Counted from the stretch's first letter, positions 9,707 through 20,341 are shown. The stretch is 64,000 nucleotides of DNA from Rickettsia endosymbiont of Cardiosporidium cionae (GCF_015476335.1 NZ_JADAQY010000003.1:2062-66061), one strand, 5' to 3'. Made by a program: numbers and translations. The notes: generated by a model from the letters alone, not told the origin.

Positions 9707-11197
9707 TCAAAATTTAGTAAAATCTGTTATATCTTCTGTATATGGCAGCAATATACTAATCTTAGTAGCAATACCTGTTTGTATATCTATCTCTATTTTA
9801 CCATTCATCATCTCAATGATTTTTTTAGTTATAGGTAAACCTAACACTGTATTTGGATATTCATTTTCAGAATCTATTTCTTGAAAACCAAAGAAGCGAT
9901 ACATATTATCACTTCTTTCAGCTTCATCTTTTCTTACACCATTATCTATTATAGTGATATATACTAAATTTTCTGATTTATCTTTTGTTACAGAAAATAT
10001 TATAACTCCTCCACAAGGTGTAATTTGTATAGCATTATGCAATAAATGCAGTAACACTTGCTTTAACCTTTTAGAATCAGCATTCACTATAACATGGCTT
10101 TCTTCTATTTTAGTAACTAATGTAATATCCTGTTCAAATACCATAGATTCAACTAATCTTAATACAGATAAAATTACTTTATTCAAATCTAATTCTAGAT
10201 TATCTATCTTCATATTATTAGAAGATATTTGCGCAAAATCTAAAATATCATTTATAATATCTAAAAGCTTCTTACCAGATTGGTTAATGTTTTTTATATA
10301 ATCGCGCAATTTGAGTTGATCATTAATTATATCATGATTTTGCGATAATATAATATCTGAAAAGCCTATTATAGAATTTAGTGGCGTCCTTAATTCATGG
10401 CTAACAGTTGACAAAAACTCTGACTGTACGTTTTTTACTATATCATTACGTGCATGTACAGTATAATAATCAATAAAGGATCTTATCCTATTTCTATAAC
10501 TTCTCATATAATAATTTTTATAAGAAGCAACTACAGTTAATAAAGTAATAGAAGATATTAATATCATTAACACAAAATTTCTATCTAATCTTATAATATC
10601 ATTTAATGATCCTGAAACATTAGTTTTCACCTGTAATACCAAGCAGTGTTGATTACCATTTTCTAAAAAATAAAAAACTGGTATATAACTAGTAAACAAT
10701 AATTGATCCAATTTTGAATAATGTAATGTATTGATATCTATTCCTTTATATAATGCATCGAATTGAAAATCAATATTGTAATATCTTCTTAAAAAAAAGC
10801 TATCGAACGGCAACAAAAGATTTTTATAAGGATATTGAGTATCATCCCTAAAGGAATGAAGTTCAAATTCAGAAACTTGGTTATTCGATATATTAAGAAT
10901 ACTCACAGTAGAACTTATATTTGCAAAAAAAGCCTTTGATAATTGTTTGAAATCATTCAAATATTTTTGATCTAACTCTAAATTATTAACTTTAAATCCT
11001 TTATAAAAATACTCTTTGTTGTACCTTAAAAAAAAATTCTGATAATATTGAGTAGCCAAATTCTTATTGGTTTCTAATGACCTCCTGATCACAACATTTT
11101 CTACCAAAGTATAATGATATAAAAGAAAACTTATCATTATATTTAGTAAAAATATAGTAATAACAACTAAAATATTAAATTGTAAATTATGTTGCAT
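9707..11197 (-). CDS. Membrane sensor histidine kinase, PleC-like
   Basis: The 496-residue protein has a transmembrane helix at about 8-28, a sensor region of about 170 residues outside the membrane, a second helix near 210-230, then HisKA with the phospho-acceptor motif STVSHELRTPLNSIIGFSDIIL and a HATPase domain (N-box HNAIQITPCGG). Its layout resembles the PleC-type kinase kept in Rickettsiales beside CckA, but I assign no symbol. The G1 box reads IIDNGVRKDE rather than DxGxG, so the second glycine is replaced by Arg and a charged insertion follows; the G2-like stretch NTVLGLPITKKI keeps one glycine. ATP binding may be altered. No receiver domain is attached. It sits between ubiG and gltX in a co-directional group. 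Confidence 0.85.
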   Translation of the reverse strand: MQHNLQFNILVVITIFLLNIMISFLLYHYTLVENVVIRRSLETNKNLATQYYQNFFLRYNKEYFYKGFKVNNLELDQKYLNDFKQLSKAFFANISSTVSILNISNNQVSEFELHSFRDDTQYPYKNLLLPFDSFFLRRYYNIDFQFDALYKGIDINTLHYSKLDQLLFTSYIPVFYFLENGNQHCLVLQVKTNVSGSLNDIIRLDRNFVLMILISSITLLTVVASYKNYYMRSYRNRIRSFIDYYTVHARNDIVKNVQSEFLSTVSHELRTPLNSIIGFSDIILSQNHDIINDQLKLRDYIKNINQSGKKLLDIINDILDFAQISSNNMKIDNLELDLNKVILSVLRLVESMVFEQDITLVTKIEESHVIVNADSKRLKQVLLHLLHNAIQITPCGGVIIFSVTKDKSENLVYITIIDNGVRKDEAERSDNMYRFFGFQEIDSENEYPNTVLGLPITKKIIEMMNGKIEIDIQTGIATKISILLPYTEDITDFTKF

Positions 11198-11244
11198 TAA
11201 TTGATGTCTTATAAATAAACAACTGGTTCTAATTAAATTAACTA

Positions 11245-11958
11245 TTATTTAAATACAGCAAAATAATTAACATCTACATCATCTGATATAAACCATTGAT
11301 TATGAAGAATATTAAAATTTAAACCATTTAACTTCACCAATTTTAAATTAGTGGTTTTTAGCATCATATTTAACTCAGAAGGTTTAATAAATTTAGAATA
11401 ATTATGAGTATTTCTAGGTAACCAGCGTAACACATATTCACCTATTAATATAGAATATATATAAGATTTAATATTTCTGTTGATAGTGGATATAATCAAT
11501 ACACCATTAGATTCTACTAAAGAAGATAAATTCAGTATAAATTTTTGTATATTACTCACATGCTCTACTACTTCTAAACATAATACTACATGAAATTTTT
11601 TACCTAATTTCAAATAATCTTCAATGCTAGAACATAGGTATGTGACAGATAAATTATGTAGTCTACAATGATGCCTTGCTGAGGCTATATTAGATTCACT
11701 AGGGTCTATACCAATAACATTAAAACCTTTCTTAGCAAGAGATGAAGATATCAAACCACCTCCACATCCTATATCAACTACGTCAATAGCAGAACAGTCA
11801 CTAGTATTAAAATAAGAAGTAAGAGTAGAAAATAAATACTCTACTCTTACTGGATGTATTTTATGTAAGATTGAAAATTCAGATTTAGGATCCCACCACT
11901 GATCATAATTTTTGTTAAACTTAGCTAACTCTATATCATCTATTGAAGATTCATCCAT
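11245..11958 (-). CDS. ubiG: Ubiquinone biosynthesis O-methyltransferase
   Basis: A 237-residue SAM-dependent methyltransferase that catalyses both O-methylation steps of ubiquinone synthesis. The N-terminus FNKNYDQWWDPKSEFSILHKIHPVR matches the UbiG hallmark (F-x-x-x-A/Y-x-x-W-W-D, then L-H-x-I-N/H-P-x-R). The SAM-binding motif VVDIGCGGGLISSSLAKKG follows near residue 60, with EVVEHV downstream. The product feeds the respiratory chain represented here by the succinate dehydrogenase and cytochrome oxidase genes. It lies 45 bases after uvrA. Confidence 0.94.
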   Translation of the reverse strand: MDESSIDDIELAKFNKNYDQWWDPKSEFSILHKIHPVRVEYLFSTLTSYFNTSDCSAIDVVDIGCGGGLISSSLAKKGFNVIGIDPSESNIASARHHCRLHNLSVTYLCSSIEDYLKLGKKFHVVLCLEVVEHVSNIQKFILNLSSLVESNGVLIISTINRNIKSYIYSILIGEYVLRWLPRNTHNYSKFIKPSELNMMLKTTNLKLVKLNGLNFNILHNQWFISDDVDVNYFAVFK

Positions 11959-12003
11959 AAAAATACCAGTAGATAATCCATTTAATTCCTAAATTTTAAA
12001 CAT

Positions 12004-14868
12004 TTACATAGGATATAAATAAGGCTTTAAATAATGCCCTGTATAACTTTTATCTGTTGCTGCTATAAGAGATGGAGGACCTTCTACTAAAATTTCTCCT
12101 CCATGATCTCCACCTTCCGGTCCCATATCTATAACATAATCAGCTGTTTTAATTACTTCCATATTATGTTCAATCACTACTACAGTATTACCTTTATCTA
12201 CCAATTTATGCAATACTGATAATAATTTTTTAATATCATGAATATGCAAACCTGTAGTGGGTTCATCTAATATATATAATGTCCTACCTGTAGATTTTTT
12301 TGATAACTCTTTTGCTAATTTTATCCTTTGCGCTTCTCCTCCAGATAGAGTCGTAGCAGACTGACCAATCTTAACATATCCTAACCCCACTTCTTCTAAA
12401 GTAGTGAGCTTTTCATATATAGAAGGCATATTTTTAAAAAACACTACAGCTTCTGTAACAGTCATATTTAAAACATCTGAAATATTATTATCATTAAATT
12501 TTATCTCTAATGTTTCATTGTTATATCTTTTACCACCACACACATCACATTTTATATATATATCAGATAAAAAATACATCTCTATTTTGATTAATCCATC
12601 TCCATGACATGATTCACATCTTCCTCCTTGTACATTAAAAGAAAAACGTCCTACTTTATATCCACGTACTTTAGATTCAACCAATTCAGCAAACCAATCT
12701 CTAATATAGGAAAAAACCCCTGTATAGGTTGCAGGGTTAGATCTGGGAGTACGACCTATAGGAGATTGATTAATATCTATAACTTTATCTATATTTTCTA
12801 ATCCACGAATTGATAAATACTCACCAGGACAAATTTTAGATTTAGGATCTAAAAACTTTATTGCAGCTTTATATAAGGTATCTATGATAAGACTAGATTT
12901 ACCGCTACCAGAAACACCTGTAATTACTGTGAATAATCCTAGTTGTAGCGATAATTTTATATTTTTTAAATTATTAGCTTTAGCTCCTGATAACTCTAAT
13001 ATTTTATTACATTCAGCGGTACGTAGCTTACTAGGTACAGCGATGTACTGCTTTTTTGTGAGATATTGCGCTGTAATACTTCGAGTAGATTTTTTTATTT
13101 CATTTATTGTTCCCTGAGCAACTATTTCTCCACCATCTATCCCTGCCCCAGGACCAACATCAATTATATAATCAGCACTGATCATAGTATCTTCATCATG
13201 TTCTACAACTATTACAGTATTACCTAAGTCTCTTAAATCTTCTAAAGTTTGAATTAAATTGCTATTATCTTTTTGGTGTAAACCTATAGAAGGCTCATCC
13301 AACACATATAATACTCCGCTAAGTCCAGAGCCAATTTGTGATGCAAGCCTTATGCGCTGCCCTTCTCCACCAGAAAGTGTATTAGCTGCTCTCGAAAGAG
13401 TTATGTATCCGAGCCCTACATTTACTAAAAAAGATAATCTTGATCTTATTTCTTTTACTATAGGAGCAGCAATGACCTTTTGTGTGGTATCTAAAATAGA
13501 TTCAATTTCTGAAAACCACCTATATAATTCTGAAACTTTTTGATCAGATAATGCCCCTATATGCATCTGCCCAATTTTAATACATAATGATTCAAATTTT
13601 AACCTATAACCTCTACATGAACTACAACGACGTTTAGAAGTAAATTTCAATAATTCATCTTTAATAATACTAGAATCACTTTTAGCTAATTTATGTTCTA
13701 AACTAGCAATTATGCCTCCAAATGGCTTTTCTATTGACTCTACTTTATTTAAATTTTGACATTGAAACTTAATTTTTTCATCACCTGAACCATAAAATAT
13801 AATTTTCTTTATCTTATCAGGAAGATCTGCAAAGCGTACTTTTAGATCAAAACCATAATGTATAGATAAATCTTTAAATTTCTCTAAAACAAATTTAGGA
13901 ATATTATTACTCCAAGGGGCAATAGCACCATCTAAAATACTCAATGATTGATCTGGTACCATGAGATCTTCATCAAACAACATTTCTTGCCCTATACCTT
14001 CACATCTAGTACAAGCTCCAAAAGGGCTATTAAAAGAAAACAGCCTAGGCTCTAAATCTGCTATCTGAAAACCTGATTCTGGGCAAGCAAATTTTGCAGA
14101 TAAAACTATTTTCTGTAATATAGTATATTCTGAATTATGATCCTGAGGTAACCGAACTACAACAATATACACTATCCCCTTCCCTAAGTCTAAGGCTGTT
14201 TCTATGCCATCTGCAAGCCTATTACCTAATTCATCAGAAATTTCTAAATTATCAACAACAACTTCAATATTATGATACTGATTTTTATTAAGATTAGGTA
14301 AATCTGAAATGTCATACACTCTATCATCTATCTGAACTTTAGTATAACCATTCTTTTTAAACGATATAAACTCTTTACGAAATTCTCCTTTTTGCTGCCG
14401 AACAACAGGTGCTAAAATAGAAATCTCTGTAGATTGAGGTAGTGACATCACAGTGCTAACTATTTGAGAAAGAGACTGCTTAGTAATAGGAAGACCAGTA
14501 GCTGGAGAATATACAACACCTGCCCTAGCGTATAAAATTCTCATATAGTCATAAATCTCTGTTAAAGTGCCAACAGTAGATCTAGGATTTTTAGATATAG
14601 TTTTTTGATCAATCGCAATTGCAGGAGACAACCCTACAATAGATTCAACATCTGGTTTACTATGTAAATGTAGAAATTGCCTAGCATAAAAAGATAAACT
14701 CTCTACATATCGCCTCTGACCTTCAGCATATATAGTATCAAAAGCCAAAGAAGACTTCCCTGAACCACTTAACCCAGTTACAACTATAAATTTCTCTCTA
14801 GGGATATCAACATCTACATTCTTTAGGTTATGCTCTTTAGCTCCCCTGATTCTAATAAACTCCTGCAT
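12004..14868 (-). CDS. uvrA: Excinuclease ABC subunit A
   Basis: The 954-residue damage-recognition ATPase of nucleotide excision repair. It has two ABC modules: the first P-loop GLSGSGKS at residues 32-39 and the second GVSGSGKS near 645, each with its LSGGE signature ([20 protein letters not shown]) and Walker B ([24 protein letters not shown]). Zinc-binding cysteine pairs are visible, including CESCHGDG and CDVCGGKRY of the C-terminal finger. Length is normal (about 940-960). The start [18 protein letters not shown] is the usual UvrA beginning. It heads the minus-strand group that continues with ubiG. Confidence 0.97.
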   Translation of the reverse strand: MQEFIRIRGAKEHNLKNVDVDIPREKFIVVTGLSGSGKSSLAFDTIYAEGQRRYVESLSFYARQFLHLHSKPDVESIVGLSPAIAIDQKTISKNPRSTVGTLTEIYDYMRILYARAGVVYSPATGLPITKQSLSQIVSTVMSLPQSTEISILAPVVRQQKGEFRKEFISFKKNGYTKVQIDDRVYDISDLPNLNKNQYHNIEVVVDNLEISDELGNRLADGIETALDLGKGIVYIVVVRLPQDHNSEYTILQKIVLSAKFACPESGFQIADLEPRLFSFNSPFGACTRCEGIGQEMLFDEDLMVPDQSLSILDGAIAPWSNNIPKFVLEKFKDLSIHYGFDLKVRFADLPDKIKKIIFYGSGDEKIKFQCQNLNKVESIEKPFGGIIASLEHKLAKSDSSIIKDELLKFTSKRRCSSCRGYRLKFESLCIKIGQMHIGALSDQKVSELYRWFSEIESILDTTQKVIAAPIVKEIRSRLSFLVNVGLGYITLSRAANTLSGGEGQRIRLASQIGSGLSGVLYVLDEPSIGLHQKDNSNLIQTLEDLRDLGNTVIVVEHDEDTMISADYIIDVGPGAGIDGGEIVAQGTINEIKKSTRSITAQYLTKKQYIAVPSKLRTAECNKILELSGAKANNLKNIKLSLQLGLFTVITGVSGSGKSSLIIDTLYKAAIKFLDPKSKICPGEYLSIRGLENIDKVIDINQSPIGRTPRSNPATYTGVFSYIRDWFAELVESKVRGYKVGRFSFNVQGGRCESCHGDGLIKIEMYFLSDIYIKCDVCGGKRYNNETLEIKFNDNNISDVLNMTVTEAVVFFKNMPSIYEKLTTLEEVGLGYVKIGQSATTLSGGEAQRIKLAKELSKKSTGRTLYILDEPTTGLHIHDIKKLLSVLHKLVDKGNTVVVIEHNMEVIKTADYVIDMGPEGGDHGGEILVEGPPSLIAATDKSYTGHYLKPYLYPM

Positions 14869-15129
14869 TTAAAAAAAATAACACCACTAATTCCTACTTT
14901 GATATATGGTATTAACTTTTATATAAAATGTCAAGAATAAGACAAAATACCAGCTATATAACCATAATATGCAATTAAGTAATTAATTGCTAGTTAAATA
15001 ATAAATAATAAACTCAGAAAACACAAATTGTATAAAAATAATATCTAGGTTAACTCATAGGTTTAAAATTATAAGCATTTTATGTTATAATCTTTGGTAT
15101 AATGTGAATTGAAATATGTAGTTAAAAAT

Positions 15130-16199
15130 ATGAATAAACAGAATAAAAATATAGGTCATGATATTTTTGAAATACAGAAAACAACTCAAAAAATAATGCG
15201 CTATACATAAATAACAGCCAATCTACTGAAGAATTAAGCTGTAATTATAATTCTTCAAGTTCTAGCAGGGATTCTATAGCCAAAACACACTATGATACGA
15301 GTCTTATAGATACAGTAGTAGTAGTACGTGATAATGTAAATGAGATTAAAAATTATTAGATGATCCTACAATAGATATTGACGCGCAAGATAAAAGAGGG
15401 AATACAGCGTTAGTTATTGCGGTTAAACTTAAGAGAAATATAGAACTAATAACACTATTGCTAAAAAATGGTACTAATCCGAATACTACAGTGAGTTACG
15501 TGTATAAAAAATTCAACGTCCTAGATGAAGCAATAATGTATGGTTTAACAGAGTTTTATAAACTATTAACAGATTATGGAGTGCAAGCAGGAAAGTATGC
15601 AAGAGAAAAGTTATTTGATATAACACAAAAATACGTAAAAAATAAATACTGGATAGGTAATTTTGAAGAAGCAGAAGAAAATTTTGTAGAGATAAAAGCC
15701 ATGTTAGAAGATGCTAAAGTAGATCCCAATTATAAAAAATAGTGATGATAACACCCCTCTATGCCTATCTTTTATAAACAACGCGTATGAGTTGGGTGAA
15801 TTATTAATAAAACATGGAGCAGAATTTGATGTTAATGCAGCTAAAGCACTAAGATCAACTCTTCAACGAGTCACTATACTTTCTATGATTCAGAAAAAAT
15901 TTTTGAGTCAATTGAGTTATTAATAAAAAAATGATAGAAAATAGAAAAGATATATATGGAGAAAAAGAAACAGCAAAGGAAGTATTAAAGATCTTTTTGG
16001 AAAATATAGAATGTTTGATAATGTGGTACCACTGTAAGGATTTTTTAAAAATACTAGCTATCTATTCAAAAGAATCCTAAATAAAGAGGATGTATTGTCT
16101 GTTACCAAACAATTTGAATTCAGTCTGGAAATGGAATATTACATAAATAATAACTTGATGGGTGATGTCATAACATATGATCTTGAAGACATATTATAA
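15130..16199 (+). pseudogene. Ankyrin-repeat protein gene broken by at least six small indels
   Basis: Joining frames rebuilds one protein of about 355 residues. ATG 15130 gives MNKQNKNIGHDIFEIQKTTQ, then an A is missing near 15193. The next frame runs NNALYINNSQSTEELSC to DTVVVVRDNVNEIK, then an A is missing near 15350. LLDDPTIDIDAQDKRGNTAL with VIAVKLKRNIELITLLLKNG is an ankyrin repeat, and this frame runs to 15742. An extra A near 15737 hides SDDNTPLCLSFINNAYELGE and LLIKHGAEFDVNAAKAL, a second ankyrin unit. Further shifts lie near 15885, 15930 and 16045 before the end DVITYDLEDIL at 16199. Nearly all changes are in A-runs. The 94-residue open frame at 15458-15742 is only a fragment of this gene. 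Ankyrin proteins of this group are candidate host-directed effectors. Confidence 0.75.
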
Positions 16200-16241
16200 C
16201 TAATATAAAATGTAAACTCAGAAAGTAACATTAATAAATTT

Positions 16242-16808
16242 TTATGATTCAGACGTTTTAATATGAGACGAAATGATATTCTTAATTTTATCAAATGTTA
16301 TCATTAGATTATCATTAGTTACTATATAGTCATAGTATTGAGCATTATTCATTTCAGATAGAGCACTTTGCATTCTTAAATCAATCACACTAGGGTTATC
16401 CTGCATTCTGCTTCTAATTCTGTTCTGTAATACAGATAAACTAGGAGGTAATATAAATATACTCAATATATTATTCCTGTATATAGAATTTTTGATCTGT
16501 AGTAACCCCTGATAATTAATATCAAGTAATATATTATAACCCTCTAGCATTTTTGAAGATATATAATGTTTATCTGTTCCATACCAATGGTCATATATTT
16601 TGGCATATTCAAGTAGTTCTTCATTTGCAATCATTTGCTGAAATTCTTGATCAGTTTTAAAAAAATAATCTACTGAATCCCGTTCACAATTTCTAGCTTT
16701 TCTTGAAGTAACAGAAACTGAAAGAATTAAACTCTTATCTGACTCTATCAACATTTTTGCCAATGTTGATTTGCCTCCACCTGAAGGTGAGGATAACACT
16801 ATTAACAT
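16242..16808 (-). CDS. gmk: Guanylate kinase
   Basis: A 188-residue enzyme converting GMP to GDP with ATP. The start is taken at the ATG at 16808 because it gives the normal Gmk beginning MLIVLSSPSGGGKST (P-loop); a longer frame would need a TTG at 16853. The GMP-binding signature is present (VTSRKARNCERDSVDYFF), followed by the usual LLDINYQGL and IFILPPS blocks. Length is slightly short of the 200-207 typical of the family. It follows the ferredoxin-NADP reductase gene on the same strand and is probably co-transcribed with it. Confidence 0.93.
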   Translation of the reverse strand: MLIVLSSPSGGGKSTLAKMLIESDKSLILSVSVTSRKARNCERDSVDYFFKTDQEFQQMIANEELLEYAKIYDHWYGTDKHYISSKMLEGYNILLDINYQGLLQIKNSIYRNNILSIFILPPSLSVLQNRIRSRMQDNPSVIDLRMQSALSEMNNAQYYDYIVTNDNLMITFDKIKNIISSHIKTSES

Positions 16809-16856
16809 TAATAAAAATGGTCTATTTGTATTTATAAAAACATTACATATCAAAGA

Positions 16857-17864
16857 CTAAATGGATATTAATTTAGCTAATTTAGTGGTAGAATGTTCGA
16901 AATGTAGTGCTTTACCTTCAAATACCCGATTATAAGAGTGATGCAGAGCTGTACTGATTTCTGCAAAAGCTGTAAGAATTAGTTTAAGCTTGCCAGGATA
17001 TGCAACAACATCACCGACTGCATATATTCCTTCTCTATTAGTTTCGTAATATGGATTCAATACTTGTATATGATGATTTTTAATCTCTAATCCAAAATCT
17101 TTTACTGCCCCTAAATCTTGCGATAAACCAAACATAGGCAACAATATATCTATATCCAAATACTTGTAATCATAATTAAGATTATCTAATACTATTTTAT
17201 CTATTACACCATTACTTCCTTGGATAGAATTAAGTTGAAAAGGCACTAACAACTCTATTTTACCTGCAGCAACAAGTAATTCCAATTTTTCTAAACTGGC
17301 AGGAATAGCACGAAATTTATTTCGTCTATGTACTAAATAAAGCTTTTTAGTTATATTGGATAAATCGATTGCCCAATCTACTGCTGAATCACCTCCACCA
17401 GCGATAAGCACTACTTTATTTTTACAAATATTTTTATCAGACAAATAGTAAAATACTGATTTATTTTCAAAGATTGATAAATTTCGTATAGGAGGCTTAT
17501 TAGGACCAATAGCACCAGCGCCTGCTGCAATAATAACAATCTTCGCGCAAAATACATTTTGGCTAGAAGTGGTTACATAATAAAGGTCATTTTTAAATGC
17601 AATATCCACAGCAAATTGAGAAAATTGATAGTGAGGAGAAAAAGGCTCAGATTGCTTAAGTAATTTATCAATCAACTCTGATGCTTTAATCTCAGGATAG
17701 CCTGGAATATCATATATTGGTTTATCTGGATACAACATACTACACTGCCCTCCAGGGTAATCCAATGCTTCGATAACACAAGACTTCATCCCAAGCATAC
17801 CAGCCTGAAAAACGGTAAATATACCAGCAGGCCCAGCTCCTACTACAATGACATCATATCGCAT
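16857..17864 (-). CDS. Ferredoxin/flavodoxin-NADP reductase, thioredoxin-reductase-like type
   Basis: A 335-residue flavoenzyme. The FAD Rossmann motif VVGAGPAGIFTVFQAG is at the N-terminus and a second nucleotide-binding motif (LIAGGGDSAVDWAIDL) is in the middle, with the C-terminal FAD contact GIYAVGDVVAYPGKLKLILTAFAE. The redox CxxC pair of thioredoxin reductase is absent from the NADP domain, which fits the YumC-type ferredoxin-NADP reductases (FNR2) common in alphaproteobacteria. It would provide reduced ferredoxin or NADPH for biosynthesis. It lies 72 bases downstream of ctrA and just before gmk. Confidence 0.88.
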   Translation of the reverse strand: MRYDVIVVGAGPAGIFTVFQAGMLGMKSCVIEALDYPGGQCSMLYPDKPIYDIPGYPEIKASELIDKLLKQSEPFSPHYQFSQFAVDIAFKNDLYYVTTSSQNVFCAKIVIIAAGAGAIGPNKPPIRNLSIFENKSVFYYLSDKNICKNKVVLIAGGGDSAVDWAIDLSNITKKLYLVHRRNKFRAIPASLEKLELLVAAGKIELLVPFQLNSIQGSNGVIDKIVLDNLNYDYKYLDIDILLPMFGLSQDLGAVKDFGLEIKNHHIQVLNPYYETNREGIYAVGDVVAYPGKLKLILTAFAEISTALHHSYNRVFEGKALHFEHSTTKLAKLISI

Positions 17865-17936
17865 CTACAGGACACAGATTGAACTTTTCAAACAAAAATC
17901 ATACACTCAGTTGAACAACAAAGCACCACATTTAAT

Positions 17937-18674
17937 CTAACAATTGATATTTACAGAATGTTTATCTTCCAATAAATGCTCTGTTTGGTAAGAATCCGCT
18001 GCAGGATCTTTTAACATATACCCTCTACCCCAAACTGTTTCTATATAATTAATCCCTCCAGAAGCTTTAGCTAATTTTTTTCTTAACTTACAAATAAAAA
18101 CATCTATTATTTTAATTTCAGGTTCATCAACACTACTATATAAATGATGCAAAAACATCTCCTTGGTCAATACTGTCCCCTTGCGCATAGCTAACAACTC
18201 TAATATCGCATACTCTTTGTTGGTAAGAAATACCCTATTATTATCAACTTCAACTATTCTAGTATCTAAATTCATAGAAACTTTATCAAACTTAACCACT
18301 GACTCAGAATGCCCCTTTGATCTTCTTACAATAGCTTGAATTCTAGCTATTAATTCACCTTTATTAAATGGTTTTGTAAGATAATCATCAGCCCCAAAAC
18401 ACAACCCCTTGATTTTTTGATCCACTGCTGATAGACCAGACAAAATTAAAACAGGAGTCTTAACTTTAGCAGAACGTAATCTCAATAACACTTCATAACC
18501 ATCTATATCAGGCAACATGAGATCTAATAAAATTACGTCATAATCGTATATTTTACCTATCTCTATTCCATCTTCTCCTACCTCTGCTGTATCGCATATA
18601 ATCCCATCAGTAGCTAATGCTAACTCAGTAGATCTAGCAGCAGATACATCATCTTCTATTAATAATACTCTCAT
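17937..18674 (-). CDS. ctrA: Cell-cycle response regulator CtrA
   Basis: A 245-residue OmpR-type regulator and master developmental regulator of alphaproteobacteria. The receiver has the acidic pocket EDD (residues 7-9), the phospho-acceptor D51 in [15 protein letters not shown], and the conserved Lys in DDYLTKPF. The C-terminal winged helix carries the CtrA DNA-recognition region ([20 protein letters not shown]) and ends with the family's VWGRGYML. In the known pathway CckA phosphorylates ChpT, which phosphorylates CtrA; CckA is at 28070-29854 in this window, while ChpT is not seen. The upstream gap holds a long palindrome at 18912-18942. Confidence 0.96.
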   Translation of the reverse strand: MRVLLIEDDVSAARSTELALATDGIICDTAEVGEDGIEIGKIYDYDVILLDLMLPDIDGYEVLLRLRSAKVKTPVLILSGLSAVDQKIKGLCFGADDYLTKPFNKGELIARIQAIVRRSKGHSESVVKFDKVSMNLDTRIVEVDNNRVFLTNKEYAILELLAMRKGTVLTKEMFLHHLYSSVDEPEIKIIDVFICKLRKKLAKASGGINYIETVWGRGYMLKDPAADSYQTEHLLEDKHSVNINC

Positions 18675-19112
18675 TTGCTCTTCCTATCTAAATTGTAAAA
18701 CAAAATAACAACAGCTATATCAAACACTTCTACTCAAATTGATAAAATCAATTAAATCAAACTATTCTAGTAATAAAAAACACTATATTTGTTTCTATTA
18801 GACTAACACCAATTAACTAAAGATAAACCCATAATTTAACTACTCGGCAACAGTACCCCCAATACTACAGATTATCATAGCTTATTTCAACTAAAAAAAT
18901 GCACACCCTGAATTATGATATATATTAAATATATATCATAATCAAAAAAAAAAGTAAAAAATGCTTATTAAATCACTTAGTTTAGAACTGATTAATGCAT
19001 TTTAATAATTAACAAAATACAACATAATTAATATAAAATATTATATATGTAACAGTGCTAATCATTAATTCAGTATAACCGAAGCTGAAATATGATATTT
19101 ATTGGACTAAAC
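18675..19112. other. Spacer between ctrA and tRNA-Gln
   Basis: An AT-rich gap of 438 bases with no coding frame. It holds the ctrA upstream region and one striking element, the palindrome at 18912-18942. I looked for CtrA boxes of the form TTAA-N7-TTAA and found only variants with wrong spacing. Confidence 0.5.
18912..18942. repeat. Perfect 31-bp palindrome upstream of ctrA
   Basis: The arms ATTATGATATATATT and AATATATATCATAAT are exact reverse complements of 15 bases separated by a single A. A run of A follows on the plus strand. It lies 238 bases upstream of the ctrA start and 170 bases past the 3' end of tRNA-Gln. A dimeric regulator site or a cruciform is possible; it lacks a T-run directly after it on either strand. 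Confidence 0.75.
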
Positions 19113-19188
19113 TGGATGGGATAGGTGGATTCGAACCACCGACCTTCGGCATCAAAAGCCGCTGTTCTACCGCTAGAACTATATCCCA
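19113..19188 (-). tRNA. tRNA-Gln (anticodon TTG)
   Basis: A complete 76-base cloverleaf on the minus strand with encoded CCA: acceptor TGGGATA/TATCCCA, D-stem GTTC/GAAC, anticodon loop TTTTGAT, T-arm GGTGG-TTCGAAT-CCACC. The U1-A72 first pair is the known identity element for the GatCAB amidotransferase pathway. This suits a genome with two GltX proteins. The discriminator base is U, and the 27-43 pair is a G-A mismatch. Confidence 0.96.
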
Positions 19189-19524
19189 ATTAATCCACCA
19201 ATAAGCGCCCCTAACTACGTTGTTAGCATCAAATATATTAAAATCTACTCCTGATTTAAATCAAAAGCACAATCACACAAAAATTTTATTTAAATCAAAA
19301 TCCCATTATAATATACTGAAACTGAGCTAAGGGATGTATATATATTAATAGCTGTAAATAACCAAAATAAATTTTAAACCAATATTTGTATGATTAAATC
19401 GCAGTAGAGTGTAATGCAATCAGGATCTGCTGTCAATACTTCCAATCATTAAAATCCATATAAGTTTATAATTAAATTAATGTCTAATCTCGTTTAATAA
19501 AAATATTTATATTGACTATTCATT
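19189..19524. other. Spacer before the sdh operon
   Basis: AT-rich DNA between the divergent tRNA-Gln and sdhC genes. I see no coding frame, repeat or structured RNA in it. Confidence 0.5.
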
Positions 19525-19533
19525 TGATATAAT
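19525..19533 (+). promoter_or_regulatory. Extended -10 promoter of the sdh operon
   Basis: TGATATAAT is an extended -10 element with a perfect TATAAT at 19528-19533. Transcription would start near 19540, about 32 bases before sdhC. A TTGACT lies only 10 bases upstream of the -10 box and is too close to be its -35. Confidence 0.45.
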
Positions 19534-19571
19534 AAATTCTGTATTTTTAGTAAATAACAAAAAATGAAGTT

Positions 19572-19958
19572 ATGCAAAATAGTAAAAACACTGGTAGACC
19601 ATTATCACCTCATCTAAGTATATACAGACTACAAATTACTTCAGCACTATCTATAATGCATAGACTAACAGGCATTGCACTTTTCATCTCTATATCTATT
19701 ATATCATGGTGTGTGACTTTTTGGATATTAAGCAATTTTTCTACCAAATATCTGGATATCATGAAAAGTTGGTACATAAAGTTATTGATAACTATTACTA
19801 TTTATGCATTAATCTACCATATGTTAAATGGCATAAGACACTTATTGTGGGATATATCTATAGGATTTTCTAATCGATATATTACAATTTCTGGCATATT
19901 GATAATAATTTTATCAATTTTATTAACAATAACATTTGGTTACTGTATACTGATTTAG
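19572..19958 (+). CDS. sdhC: Succinate dehydrogenase cytochrome b556 subunit
   Basis: A 128-residue membrane anchor of complex II with three transmembrane helices. The N-terminus RPLSPHLSIYRLQITSALSI and the motif MHRLTG identify SdhC, and HMLNGIRHLLWD carries the heme-ligand histidine region. It anchors SdhA/SdhB to the inner membrane and helps form the quinone site. First gene of sdhCDAB, preceded by an extended -10 promoter; sdhD follows after 23 bases. Confidence 0.94.
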   Translation: MQNSKNTGRPLSPHLSIYRLQITSALSIMHRLTGIALFISISIISWCVTFWILSNFSTKYLDIMKSWYIKLLITITIYALIYHMLNGIRHLLWDISIGFSNRYITISGILIIILSILLTITFGYCILI

Positions 19959-19981
19959 TAATTATATATTAGATGTATTAA

Positions 19982-20341
19982 ATGACAATAAACAAGTTAC
20001 AAGCTCAAGAATCTGGTTTTATGCACTGGCTTTCTCAGCGCATTACATCTATATTAATGATACCAGTCATTTTTACTGCATGCATTCTTGTTCTAAAAAT
20101 AATCCAAGCAAAAAATCTAACAGAAATAGTTTTTTTGATACAGGAACCTGCAAATATTATGATAGTGATTGTTTTGGTTATATTAATCTTTTATCACGGA
20201 TACCTCGGTATCAGAATAATAATTGAGGATTATATACAATCTAACAAATTAAGGAGTATATTATTGATGCATTTACTAGTGTACTCAATAATGACTCCTC
20301 TATGCTTAGTATTAGCTATCATTTATAACTATTATAGCTAA
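19982..20341 (+). CDS. sdhD: Succinate dehydrogenase membrane anchor subunit
   Basis: A 119-residue protein with three transmembrane helices. SGFMHWLSQRITSILMIP matches the SdhD start (HW-x-x-Q-R), and FYHGYLGIRIIIEDYI holds the heme-axial histidine and the conserved Asp-Tyr pair. It completes the membrane part of complex II. It sits between sdhC and sdhA, 79 bases before the latter. Confidence 0.93.
   Translation: MTINKLQAQESGFMHWLSQRITSILMIPVIFTACILVLKIIQAKNLTEIVFLIQEPANIMIVIVLVILIFYHGYLGIRIIIEDYIQSNKLRSILLMHLLVYSIMTPLCLVLAIIYNYYS

Noticed and set aside
15458-15742. Independent 94-residue gene
   Set aside because: Ankyrin coding sense continues on both sides in other frames, so it is a fragment of the broken gene at 15130-16199.
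18912-18942. Terminator for tRNA-Gln
   Set aside because: It is 170 bases past the tRNA, contains almost only A and T, and lacks a T-run directly after it on that strand.
19515-19533. TTGACT as a -35 box of the sdh promoter
   Set aside because: Only 10 bases separate it from TATAAT, too short for a sigma-70 promoter; the extended -10 reading is preferred.
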